Shown: positions 1 to 7,123 of the stretch, one piece after another
Layout: the number at the start of each line of letters is the position of its first letter
Numbering within the stretch: the stretch's first letter is position 1
Assembly: GCA_945901195.1 (NCBI GenBank)
Contig: CAMDKB010000021.1
Coordinates: 1-20,033 of the forward strand
DNA length: 20,033 nt
DNA from: Rhizobium sp. Q54
GTDB taxonomy: Bacteria; Pseudomonadota; Alphaproteobacteria; Rhizobiales; Beijerinckiaceae
Direction: 5' to 3'
Program-made: the position numbers and the translations under genes
The notes under the pieces: model-generated
Seen by the model: the letters and a program-made list of their open reading frames with translations, nothing else
Databases searched by the model: none
What the model was told of the DNA's origin: nothing

Positions 1-135
1 GCGCTCGCGGGCAATGATAATGGGGCCATGATCGGGATTTACAAACCAGTCGAGAATTACGCTCATCTTGTCTTGCGCGGCGGCGGGGGTCGCCATGATC
101 AGTGCGAGTAACAGGGGAATCAGCTTTTTCATCAT
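1..135 (-). CDS. NMT1/ThiY-like ABC transporter substrate-binding protein (N-terminal part only)
   Basis: Only the first 44-45 codons lie in the window; the gene continues past base 1. Two ATG codons stand in tandem (135-133 and 132-130), with AGGA about 8 bases upstream. The peptide opens with MKK, a hydrophobic core and an ATPAAAQ-like cleavage region, so it is exported. The mature part begins KMSVILDWFVNPDHGPIII. The LDWFVNPDHGP block is typical of the NMT1/THI5-like periplasmic binding proteins that feed ABC importers of pyrimidine thiamine precursors (ThiY) or related heterocycles such as riboflavin. Family membership is seen in the sequence; the ligand is inferred and could differ. The rest of the transporter would lie to the left, outside the window. 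I looked for a TPP riboswitch in the leader and saw none. Confidence 0.75.
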   Translation of the reverse strand, partial: MMKKLIPLLLALIMATPAAAQDKMSVILDWFVNPDHGPIIIARER

Positions 136-160
136 GGCGTCCTGAGTGTGATCATCAAAG

Positions 161-185
161 CGGGGCGGCATTTTTAGCCGCCCCG
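161..185. other. Perfect GC-rich hairpin in the leader of the binding-protein gene
   Basis: GGGGCGGC (162-169) and GCCGCCCC (177-184) form an 8-bp perfect stem, extended by a C-G pair at 161/185, around a 7-base A/T loop. It lies about 26 bases upstream of the binding-protein start codon on the minus strand. Only three T residues follow on that strand, so it is a weak intrinsic terminator at best. It could end transcripts from the MFS gene or act in the leader. Confidence 0.5.
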
Positions 186-208
186 AAACCACAATAGCAC
201 GATGGGAC

Positions 209-241
209 GCCCGGACGGCAAATGCCACCCGGGCTTTGTTT
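209..241 (+). terminator. Hairpin followed by a T-rich tract
   Basis: GCCCGG (209-214) pairs with CCGGGC (229-234), and inside it GGCA (217-220) pairs with TGCC (223-226) around an AA turn. TTTGTTT follows at 235-241 on the plus strand. The shape is that of a rho-independent terminator for rightward transcription, yet no rightward gene lies upstream in the window. On the minus strand it is a hairpin 74 bases after the MFS stop codon, so it may help end that transcript. Confidence 0.4.
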
Positions 242-307
242 CAGAGGCCAGGTCTGGACTGTCTCAATGGGCCATTTGCCGGGGCCGCCCAGCCCCGTGC
301 TGCTATT

Positions 308-1456
308 TCAACTCGCATCATTCCTGCCATAAATCCTGCGCAGCAAAACGGCTTCAGCTATAACTGGAATGATCGCCAACCATATGATGTTCTGCAATGA
401 ATAGCTCCAGCCGAGCAGGGCGGCGCCGCACAGGCAGCCGAGCACTGCGCCGGCGTCCCAGCCGGTTTCGGCCATGCATTGCAGGCGGAAAGTGCACGGC
501 GCTTTCTTTGCTTCGTTGTAATATGCAGTCATGAATGTGGGCGTATAGAAATGAATGAGCACCGTGGAAGCCACCACGACAGCCAGAAGTGCAAGCGTGT
601 TGCCGCCAACCAGTGCGCGCATGGCATAGACGATGGCGGCCAGCGTCGCCGATAAAGCGACCGCCTTGCGCCCGTGTCCAAGATCGATGGAGCGGCCGAT
701 GGTCAGGCTTGCAAGTGCGCCAGCAATCGCCGCAAGCGCGAGAACCAGACCGTAGGCATCAAAGCGGCCACCTATCCGTTCGAACAGCAGCATCGACCAG
801 GCCATGCCTGCGCCAAGCCACAAGAAGCCGTCGGAGAAGAACAACGCCGTACACATGATTCCAGCCCGCCACGCATTGGCGGGGGCAGTCTTTGCTACGG
901 GATAGTGACCGAGGGCGAGCAGAGGCCAGATCGCGATGAGCGCGATCAACGTTGCTGTGCCAAACGCCGCCCACGGCCCAATGTAATACAGGAGGTAGCC
1001 TGAGATAGCGGGGCCAAGAATGCCTGTCAGCGCCGAGATCGACTGGCGTGCGCCCAGTTGCTTGCCTCGATTGTGGGCTTCGCCGGCGGCGGCGAAAACT
1101 GGATGATACAATGTCCAATAGAGCATATTGCTGAACGCGGTGAACAGCACGTAGATCACGAGCGTCCAGTCGTACCCGGTGACAAAGGCGATACATCCAT
1201 ATTGGATCGCGATAAGCACAGTTCCGGCTATCAGCATATTGCGCATGCCAACCCTTGGTAAGAGCGGCATGATCAGCGGGCGCATCGCGACGCGTAGCGC
1301 AAACACAGCAGCATAAGTCAGGAAAACCTGGGCAGGCTTCAATCCCTGCTGCAACAGGAAAGCAGAGGAGAACACTGCCGACATGTTGATGGCGAGTTGA
1401 TTGAAGGCGCTGTGCACTTGCATGCCGCGCATATCGGAGGGTTCTGCAGGATTCAT
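308..1456 (-). CDS. MFS transporter, 12 transmembrane segments
   Basis: A 382-residue, very hydrophobic protein with about twelve membrane-spanning stretches and the short charged loops of major facilitator permeases. For example, the loop after TM2 has the RPLIMPLLPRVGMRN pattern, and the central loop lies around residues 185-200. The substrate cannot be told from sequence. It stands upstream of the NMT1-like binding-protein gene on the same strand, 172 bases away with two hairpins between, so joint transcription is uncertain. No clear Shine-Dalgarno precedes the ATG at 1456; in-frame Met9 and Met12 are alternative starts and would leave all membrane segments intact. Function beyond membrane transport is unassigned. 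Confidence 0.8.
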   Translation of the reverse strand: MNPAEPSDMRGMQVHSAFNQLAINMSAVFSSAFLLQQGLKPAQVFLTYAAVFALRVAMRPLIMPLLPRVGMRNMLIAGTVLIAIQYGCIAFVTGYDWTLVIYVLFTAFSNMLYWTLYHPVFAAAGEAHNRGKQLGARQSISALTGILGPAISGYLLYYIGPWAAFGTATLIALIAIWPLLALGHYPVAKTAPANAWRAGIMCTALFFSDGFLWLGAGMAWSMLLFERIGGRFDAYGLVLALAAIAGALASLTIGRSIDLGHGRKAVALSATLAAIVYAMRALVGGNTLALLAVVVASTVLIHFYTPTFMTAYYNEAKKAPCTFRLQCMAETGWDAGAVLGCLCGAALLGWSYSLQNIIWLAIIPVIAEAVLLRRIYGRNDAS

Positions 1457-1659
1457 GAGGCCAGTGTGAGATTCGGATCAGGAAGAAATTTCGCCTGCGC
1501 TAGCATGGATAGCGGGAAATAGCTCTATTGGTCTGATGGGGATTGTGGGCGTGGGCCTTCGCTGCGCTTGTCCCATTGCCGCCTTAAACCGGTCGAGAAT
1601 CTGCCGTTAAGAGACTGATAACCATGTCGTGCTGAACTGCGGGAAGTTGTCCGGGTTTT

Positions 1660-2529
1660 TTGCGTCAGGGTTCTCGCTTGCCATATCTCATGCCACCGCC
1701 GGGTCCGGCTCCAGTTGTCGTCATGAAAGACGTGGGAGGACTGGTCACCGATTATCAACGCCAGACCGAAATCTACCGTCAGGAAGGGCGCGAGGTGCGC
1801 CTGCACGAATGCCGGTCTGCCTGTACGATGGCGCTCAGCCTGCCCAACGTTTGCGTCTATCCCAAGGGCGTATTGCGATTTCATCAGGCTTACAACCGTG
1901 ACACCAGGGAGGTTGATCACGGTATATCCAATCAGCTGTTTTCGACCTATCCGGAACCGGTGCGGCGACGTCTTGGCTACCTGACGCGAGCCTACAAATC
2001 CCTGTCCGGCGCAGAACTCATCAATCTGGGTGTTCGTAGCTGCAATGAAACGCCGGTCATGTTCGCGCGCAGAACACAGGGCGGCGGCACGCAATTGGCG
2101 AGCGCGGCACCAGTCGGGCCGGAGCAACCGGGAGCGCTCTCCCGGCTGGCGGGCCGGCTGACAGCGGCGCTGGTGGGTACGGCAGAGCCGGCCTCCACGC
2201 TATCGGCAGCGCGCCCGCAGGCGCCAGCGAGCGCACCCATTCAGATGGCGCGCGTGGATATGAAACCCGTGCCGCTGCCGCCTGTACGCCCGGCGAATCT
2301 TGGGCCTGTGCTCACCGACCCCAATCCCGTGGGATCGATTTCACCTGAGGCAGATGAAGTGGTTCCCGTGCCTCCTGTGCGGCCCGCTCATCTGAAGGGC
2401 GCGCCTGTGCAAGTGGCAAAAGCCATAAAGCCGCAGGTCTATAAACTGGAAGCGAGCCTGCCCGATATCATCACGGGCGCATGGCCTGTGTTGCCGGCCA
2501 GTTTTCGCGCCTATGCGCCGTTGCGTTAA
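1660..2529 (+). CDS. COG3904-type periplasmic ClpP/crotonase-like protein, uncertain 5' end
   Basis: Residues 20-110 carry the pattern of alphaproteobacterial COG3904 proteins (ClpP/SppA-like fold): a GGLVTDYQ block (26-33), then ECRSACTMAL (50-59), where S53 is the candidate nucleophile, then CVYPKGVLRFHQAY (65-78). From about residue 150 the chain is Pro/Ala-rich and low in complexity, with a repeated PVPLPPVRPANL / PVPPVRPAHL unit near 206-250, probably a linker or wall-spanning tail. The frame is open from base 1636 (TGA at 1633-1635). It offers only TTG (1660), ATG (1690) or ATG (1723) as starts, none with a Shine-Dalgarno. No signal peptide is encoded in this frame although the family is exported, while the overlapping frame from GTG 1629 encodes a signal-like apolar stretch. 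The gene may therefore be frameshifted. Whether it is a working protease is not known. Confidence 0.6.
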   Translation: MRQGSRLPYLMPPPGPAPVVVMKDVGGLVTDYQRQTEIYRQEGREVRLHECRSACTMALSLPNVCVYPKGVLRFHQAYNRDTREVDHGISNQLFSTYPEPVRRRLGYLTRAYKSLSGAELINLGVRSCNETPVMFARRTQGGGTQLASAAPVGPEQPGALSRLAGRLTAALVGTAEPASTLSAARPQAPASAPIQMARVDMKPVPLPPVRPANLGPVLTDPNPVGSISPEADEVVPVPPVRPAHLKGAPVQVAKAIKPQVYKLEASLPDIITGAWPVLPASFRAYAPLR

Positions 2530-2537
2530 GCGCCGGG

Positions 2538-3293
2538 CTAGCCAAATATCCTCGTAAATTCGCGGCGCAATACGCTGTCGACTTCGACCATGGTCACGGG
2601 AATGCCGAGATCCACGAGGCTCGTCACGCCATAATGGGCATCGGCAATGCCGCAGGGAACTATGCCCGAAAAATGGCTGAGATCGGGTTCAACGTTCATG
2701 GATATGCCATGAAAGGTGATCCATTTGCGGAGGCGAATTCCAAGCGCGGCAATCTTGTCTTCCGCCGTGGCGCCATCGAGGCCCTTTGGCTTGTCGGGCC
2801 GCTGGACCCAGACGCCGACACGATCAGCACGCCTTTCGCCGCGGATATTGAAGGCGGCCAGAGTGAGAATCAGCCAGTCTTCCAGCGCGCAGACGAAGGC
2901 GCGTATATCCTGCCGCCGCTGATTCAGATCCAGTATGACATAGGCTACCCGCTGGCCGGGTCCGTGATAGGTGAACTGCCCGCCACGCCCGGTTTTGTGG
3001 ACAGGGAAGCGTGGGTCGCGCAGGTCGGTCTCCTTTGCAGAAGTACCTGCCGTGTAAAGCGGGGGGTGTTCAACAAGCCAGACCAATTCACCCGCACGAC
3101 CCGCCGCAATGGCGTCCACCCGTGATTCCATGAAAGCCACCGCTTCGACATAGGGCGTGAAGCCTGGCGCGATCAGCCATTCAACCGAGTGTGCGCCGGG
3201 CCGGGCGCGCATCAAGTGTGAGAGGCTGCCGCGTTCGGGGGGCAGGGAGCAAGCGGGCGTTTTGGCCACCTTGGCGCTAATTTCAGTGTTCAT
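2538..3293 (-). CDS. lipB: Octanoyltransferase LipB (lipoyl(octanoyl) transferase)
   Basis: Transfers octanoyl groups from octanoyl-ACP to lipoyl domains (2-oxo-acid dehydrogenase E2 subunits, GcvH), the first step of protein lipoylation in the cytoplasm; LipA then inserts sulfur. The 251-residue product has the signature RGGQFTYHGPGQRVAY (103-118), the catalytic lysine K180 in DKIAALGIRLRKW, and the acyl-carrying cysteine C214 in SGIVPCGI. It is slightly long for the family because of about 30 extra N-terminal residues. ATG at 3293 has no clear Shine-Dalgarno, and Met28 (ATG at 3212) is a possible alternative start. The stop lies 8 bases from the convergent COG3904-like gene. Identity is secure from the motifs. 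Confidence 0.96.
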   Translation of the reverse strand: MNTEISAKVAKTPACSLPPERGSLSHLMRARPGAHSVEWLIAPGFTPYVEAVAFMESRVDAIAAGRAGELVWLVEHPPLYTAGTSAKETDLRDPRFPVHKTGRGGQFTYHGPGQRVAYVILDLNQRRQDIRAFVCALEDWLILTLAAFNIRGERRADRVGVWVQRPDKPKGLDGATAEDKIAALGIRLRKWITFHGISMNVEPDLSHFSGIVPCGIADAHYGVTSLVDLGIPVTMVEVDSVLRREFTRIFG

Positions 3294-3354
3294 TCGAGTT
3301 TTCTAACAGAAGTGCGAAGGTTTTTCGCCAGATATGAAATGAGTGGCCCAGCAC

Positions 3355-3366
3355 GGGTTGCAACCC
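3355..3366. promoter_or_regulatory. 12-bp perfect palindrome upstream of lipB
   Basis: GGGTTGCAACCC lies between the divergent lipB start (3293) and the tRNA-Leu gene (3451). It could be a protein-binding site or chance; no known operator is recognised. Confidence 0.2.
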
Positions 3367-3450
3367 CCCTTCCGATTTGTTAGAGCCTCCGCCGGTTGGT
3401 GCGCTGCATTTGTGGCTGTGCCTGCGGGGGAGTTCCCTGCTTACGACCTT

Positions 3451-3537
3451 GCGGCCATGGCGGAACTGGTAGACGCGCTAGCTTGAGGTGCTAGTCCTGT
3501 AACAGGGGTGGAGGTTCGAGTCCTCTTGGCCGCACCA
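3451..3537 (+). tRNA. tRNA-Leu (anticodon GAG)
   Basis: An 87-base class II tRNA. The acceptor stem GCGGCCA (3451-3457) pairs with TGGCCGC (3527-3533), followed by discriminator A and an encoded CCA (3535-3537). The anticodon stem CTAGC/GCTAG encloses the loop TTGAGGT, placing GAG at 3485-3487. A long variable arm follows, as expected for leucine tRNA, then the T loop GGTTCGAGTCC. It reads CUC/CUU codons. No integrase or duplicated 3' end is seen nearby, so it does not appear to be an occupied attachment site. Confidence 0.97.
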
Positions 3538-3581
3538 AATCATCTGAATCGATAGTGTTAAAGCGGCCCGGGGCGGGAGAG

Positions 3582-3607
3582 GCTGGTCTACCAGCTTGCC
3601 TATTTTT
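3582..3607 (+). terminator. Likely rho-independent terminator of tRNA-Leu
   Basis: GCTGG (3582-3586) and CCAGC (3591-3595) form a 5-bp stem with a TCTA loop, followed by TTGCCTATTTTT. It lies 45 bases after the tRNA. The stem is short, so confidence is moderate. Confidence 0.5.
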
Positions 3608-3710
3608 AGGTTGCCATACCCGTTGAAAGCCGGTCTTTGACACATAGTGGCGTTGAGCCTTTTGATTCTTCGCCGCGTGTCTTTCCCATCGCACCCATTG
3701 GACGCACTCC

Positions 3711-5126
3711 ATGGCCGAGACCGAAAAAGCCGCTCTGGCGGACCGCGATGCCCTTTCCCTGCGCGATGCGAACGATGACGTGCGTCCGGATTTCGTCGCG
3801 CTGGCTGCGGCGGCTGTTGAAGCGGGCGACAAGGCTCGCGTTCTGGAACTTGCTGGCGAACTCCATGAATCCGATCTCGGCGATCTCATCGAGGCGCTGG
3901 AGCACGACCTGCGGCCCAAGCTCATCGAGCTCATGGGCCGTGAATTCGACTTTGCGGCGCTGACGGAAGTCGAAGACGTTATCCGCGAAGAAATTCTGGA
4001 GGAATTGCCGACGGAAACCATCGTCGAGGGTGTTCATGAGCTTGAGAGCGATGACGCCATCACGATTCTGGAGGATTTGCCAGAAGCCGAGCAGCGGCAG
4101 GTTCTGGATGCGCTCCCGGCTGGCGAGCGCATCGCGTTGCGGCGGTCGCTCGACTATCCGGAAAATTCGGCAGGCCGCCTGATGCAGACGACCATGGTTA
4201 CCGCGCCGCCGTTCTGGACCGCGGGCCAGACGCTCGATTTCATTCACGACGTCAATGAAGACGAACTGCCGGATTCGTTTTTCGATGTGTTCGTTGTCGA
4301 TGCTTCCCACCGCTTCCTCGGCAATGTTTTTCTCGACGCGCTGGTGCGGGCGCGGCGTACGCAGACGCTGCAGGAGTTGATGAATACGGAGCGGCATCGT
4401 GTGCCCGCGACCGAAGATCAGGAAGAGGTGGCGCGTGTCTTCGAGCGCTACAATCTGGTCTCGGTGCCCGTTGTCGATGCTGGTGACAAGCTGGTTGGCG
4501 CAATTACAATTGACGATATCGTCGACGTTATTCGCGAAGAAGCCGAAGAAGACGTGAAGGCGCTGGGCGGCGTGCGTGCCTCTGAAGAGCTGGCGGATTC
4601 TGTAGCCTGGATTGCTCGAAGCCGGTTCACCTGGCTGTTCGTGAATTTGTTCACGGCGTTTCTTGCCGCCGGCGTTGTGCGGTTGTTCGAAGGTTCTATC
4701 GAGAAGATGGTGGCGCTGGCTGTGCTTGTGCCGATCGTGTGCAGTCAGGGCGGCAATGCTGCGACGCAGACGATGACTATCGCTGTGCGGGCGCTGGCCA
4801 CGCGTGAACTTAATCGCAACAACGCGGCGCGGGTGCTTCGCCGCGAGGTGCTGGTGGGGCTTATCAATGGGCTCGGCTTCGGTATTATCACCGGAGTGGC
4901 AGCGGCAATCTGGTTTGGTTTGCCACTGCTGGGCTTCGTTATCGCGCTTGCGATGATGATCAACCTGGCAGCAGGTGTGCTGGGCGGCATGCTGATTCCG
5001 ATGGTGCTGGAGCGGCTCGATTACGATCCGGCGGTTGCTTCAAGCCCGTTTGTGACGACGGTGACGGACGTGGTGGGGAATCTCGCCTTTCTCGGGATCG
5101 CGACACTGGCGTTTCATCTGGTGTGA
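3711..5126 (+). CDS. mgtE: Magnesium transporter MgtE
   Basis: A Mg2+-gated magnesium channel/transporter of the inner membrane. The 471 residues follow the full family layout: an acidic helical MgtE N domain (about 25-160), paired CBS domains (about 161-280) that sense cytosolic Mg2+, a connecting helix, and five membrane helices (about 305-470). Hallmarks are CSQGGNAATQ (344-353) and YDPAVASSPFVTTVTDVVG (438-456); D453 corresponds to the conserved pore aspartate that binds Mg2+. The N-terminal half is rich in Asp and Glu, as usual for the sensor. ATG at 3711 has only a weak ribosome-binding site. No M-box riboswitch was recognised in the 173 bases between the tRNA and the start. Confidence 0.95.
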   Translation: MAETEKAALADRDALSLRDANDDVRPDFVALAAAAVEAGDKARVLELAGELHESDLGDLIEALEHDLRPKLIELMGREFDFAALTEVEDVIREEILEELPTETIVEGVHELESDDAITILEDLPEAEQRQVLDALPAGERIALRRSLDYPENSAGRLMQTTMVTAPPFWTAGQTLDFIHDVNEDELPDSFFDVFVVDASHRFLGNVFLDALVRARRTQTLQELMNTERHRVPATEDQEEVARVFERYNLVSVPVVDAGDKLVGAITIDDIVDVIREEAEEDVKALGGVRASEELADSVAWIARSRFTWLFVNLFTAFLAAGVVRLFEGSIEKMVALAVLVPIVCSQGGNAATQTMTIAVRALATRELNRNNAARVLRREVLVGLINGLGFGIITGVAAAIWFGLPLLGFVIALAMMINLAAGVLGGMLIPMVLERLDYDPAVASSPFVTTVTDVVGNLAFLGIATLAFHLV

Positions 5127-5147
5127 ACGAGGTATTAACTTATCCTG

Positions 5148-5162
5148 TTAACGGGGCATTAC
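5148..5162 (+). promoter_or_regulatory. CtrA-like box candidate (TTAA-N7-TTAC)
   Basis: TTAACGGGGCATTAC lies just upstream of the GH25 lipoprotein gene and differs at one position from the CtrA consensus TTAA-N7-TTAA known in alphaproteobacteria. It also overlaps the right arm of a small TTAAC/GTTAA inverted repeat (5135-5151). It is close to the start codon, so it may be coincidental. Confidence 0.2.
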
Positions 5163-5168
5163 CGGGTT

Positions 5169-5996
5169 ATGACTAATTTGACGGGCATGAAACTCGATCG
5201 AAAAATTTTGCGGGGCCTGTCCCTGACCGCGGCGCTGACAGCGGGGCTTTTGGCGCTCACGGGTTGCGGCGGCGGCCCCTCCATGCCTGGCTTTGAAATG
5301 GTCGATGGCGAGGGTGGCCGCGCCGGTTCCGGTAACGAACATTTTGTCGGCATGCATCCCAATCAATTTCCGATCCATGGCATCGATATCTCCAAATATC
5401 AGGGTGACATCGACTGGCAGGCGGTCAAGCGCGCCGGTGTGAAGTTCGCCTGGATCAAGGCGACCGAGGGCGCTGATCACATCGACAGCAAGTTCCGGCA
5501 AAACTGGGATGGTGCAGCCGCAGCTGGCATCCCGCGCGGCGCCTATCATTTCGTGTGGTGGTGCCGCAAACCGCATGAGGAAATCGGCTGGTTCAAGCAA
5601 CATGTGCCTGTTGATCCCAATGCGCTGCCGCCGGTTCTGGATGTCGAGGCGACGCCGACTTCCAAAACCTGCAAACGGACCCTTCATCGCGAGGAAGTGT
5701 TGCGCGACATGCGCGAGATGCTCGTCGACATGGAACGCCATTACGGCAAGAAGCCGGTGATCTACGTGACCGTGGATTTTTATGCCGGCATCATGCATCC
5801 CAACGAATTCAGTGACTATAACGTCTGGGTGCGCTCGACCAAACACGCGCCAAACGTGCCTTATCCGGGCAGGGCCTGGACGTTTTGGCAATATCAATCT
5901 GATGGCCGCACCGATGGCATCAAGGGCAAGATCGACAAGAACGCCTTTTATGGCAGCGCCCAGCAATGGCAGCAATGGCTGGCCGGGAAGCGATGA
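5169..5996 (+). CDS. GH25 family lysozyme-like lipoprotein
   Basis: The glycoside hydrolase 25 fold cleaves the beta-1,4 MurNAc-GlcNAc bond of peptidoglycan. The N-terminus has a type II signal: a positive n-region, a hydrophobic core and the lipobox LTGC with C33 as the lipidated residue, so the protein should sit on a periplasm-facing membrane. The catalytic domain spans about 68-272: GIDISKYQGDIDW (D73), AWIKATEG (E100), and VLDVEA with the D158-x-E160 pair matching the GH25 active-site DxE. The C-terminal WTFWQYQSDGRTDGIKG strand is also typical. ATG at 5169 is the longest start, but ATG at 5187 (MKLDRKIL) gives a more standard lipoprotein signal. It ends 42 bases from a convergent gene. 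The role could be wall remodelling or attack on other cells; sequence alone does not decide. Confidence 0.9.
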   Translation: MTNLTGMKLDRKILRGLSLTAALTAGLLALTGCGGGPSMPGFEMVDGEGGRAGSGNEHFVGMHPNQFPIHGIDISKYQGDIDWQAVKRAGVKFAWIKATEGADHIDSKFRQNWDGAAAAGIPRGAYHFVWWCRKPHEEIGWFKQHVPVDPNALPPVLDVEATPTSKTCKRTLHREEVLRDMREMLVDMERHYGKKPVIYVTVDFYAGIMHPNEFSDYNVWVRSTKHAPNVPYPGRAWTFWQYQSDGRTDGIKGKIDKNAFYGSAQQWQQWLAGKR

Positions 5997-6038
5997 GAAG
6001 CGCCATAGGCCTTGAGGGATGCCACGGCTCGCGCCCGG

Positions 6039-7094
6039 TTATGGCGGGGGCGAGGATATCTCTATCGCCCGCTTAACAATCTCCTTCGGCAATGCGAAAT
6101 TCTCCGCCAGAAGCTTGTCGATTTCTTCGCCGGTCATCAGGTTGATGACCCGGCGTGTCTTCTCTGCAAACTCAAGAAATGCCTTGTCTCTCGCCATGTC
6201 CACAAACGCCTTGCGCAAGGCCTTCAGTACGTAGGGCGGTAAATCAGGTGGGGCCACGAAGGGCCGGCCGAAGGCGAGATTGGCGAGCACGAGATGGGCG
6301 GCCTTGCGATCATCGGGATTAGATATGAGATCGAGCATATGCGGCACACCGGCAGCCTGCATTTCGGGATCTGGCGCGACACCAATTTGTGCGATGAATA
6401 TCGCTGTCTTGCTCGCGATGTAATCGGGCTTGTCCGCCTTCACGCAAGTCCAGCACCAGCCGACGATGCCGTCGAGTTCGCCGCGTTCGATTGCAAGCGC
6501 AATTTCGTTTGAGCCCTTGTAGCCGCGCACGGGCTTGAGTTTGGTGCCGAGCAGACCATTCATGATTTCCGCGTAGTTCTCGCCGCCTGTTGTGGGGCCG
6601 CTCGATCCGTAATTGAACGGACGTTGGCGCAAGTCCTCGATGGTGCGGAAATTCGTTTTGTGCCAGGCCAGAACCACCGGCGTAAAGGCTTCCAGCGAGC
6701 CAAGCCACGAAAACTTCTGCGCATCATATTTGGCTGCTGACTTGTCGCGCTCGGTGCCGATAAGATGCGTATAGGCGGTGCCTGCAGCCGGTATTCCAAA
6801 AGTCAGCCCGTCTTTGGCAGCGATATTGTAGATGTGATTGAGCATCGCCACGGACCCTGCACCGGGCATATGTTTGACGATAACGCGCGGTTCACCGGGG
6901 ATGAACCGGCCGATGAACTGGCCGAGCAATTGACCATAACCATCATAGCCGCCTCCAGGACCAAAGCCGACCAACACAGAAACTGTCTTGCCTCGAAAAT
7001 GTTCGGCAGCATCCTGCGCGGTCGCAACCGCAGGATATACGAATACAGCGCAAGCCAGTGCAACACGCAGTGCTGATTTCAATTTTGCAGCCAT
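6039..7094 (-). CDS. Bug-family (TctC-like) periplasmic solute-binding protein
   Basis: A 351-residue exported binding protein of the tripartite tricarboxylate transporter type. It has a signal peptide with likely cleavage after ATA (residue 26), then FRGKTVSVLVGFGPGGGYDGYG, the ligand-loop signature of Bug proteins, and KHMPGAGSVAMLNHIYN in the usual second position. Family members bind carboxylates, amides or aromatic acids; the ligand here is unknown. A GGGAG ribosome-binding site precedes the ATG at 7094. It begins 29 bases after the stop of the MetE-like gene on the same strand, so the two are likely cotranscribed. The TctA/TctB membrane partners are absent from the window, making it an orphan binding protein here, which is common in Bug-rich genomes. 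Confidence 0.9.
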   Translation of the reverse strand: MAAKLKSALRVALACAVFVYPAVATAQDAAEHFRGKTVSVLVGFGPGGGYDGYGQLLGQFIGRFIPGEPRVIVKHMPGAGSVAMLNHIYNIAAKDGLTFGIPAAGTAYTHLIGTERDKSAAKYDAQKFSWLGSLEAFTPVVLAWHKTNFRTIEDLRQRPFNYGSSGPTTGGENYAEIMNGLLGTKLKPVRGYKGSNEIALAIERGELDGIVGWCWTCVKADKPDYIASKTAIFIAQIGVAPDPEMQAAGVPHMLDLISNPDDRKAAHLVLANLAFGRPFVAPPDLPPYVLKALRKAFVDMARDKAFLEFAEKTRRVINLMTGEEIDKLLAENFALPKEIVKRAIEISSPPP

Positions 7095-7123
7095 GATGAA
7101 CTCCCATTATAAAATGTCTTGCC

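Noticed and set aside
136..307. TPP riboswitch upstream of the ThiY-like gene
   Set aside because: The conserved CUGAGA and ACCUGAUCUGG-like segments of the THI box were not found in the leader.
1525..2127. Long leftward open frame opposite the COG3904-like gene
   Set aside because: No family resemblance, Arg/Ser/Gln-rich composition typical of antisense frames, and the opposite strand carries recognisable conserved motifs.
3451..3537. tRNA-Leu as an integration site for a mobile element
   Set aside because: No integrase, no repeat of the tRNA 3' end seen downstream, and mgtE with ordinary composition follows.
3538..3710. M-box or other magnesium riboswitch before mgtE
   Set aside because: No recognisable conserved core; only a short tRNA terminator-like hairpin is present.
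3606..4397. 263-codon leftward open frame opposite mgtE
   Set aside because: Antisense of the MgtE N domain and CBS region; no independent support.
5148..5975. 275-codon leftward open frame opposite the GH25 gene
   Set aside because: It mirrors a verified GH25 gene with an intact active site and lipobox; the antisense product has no recognisable domain.
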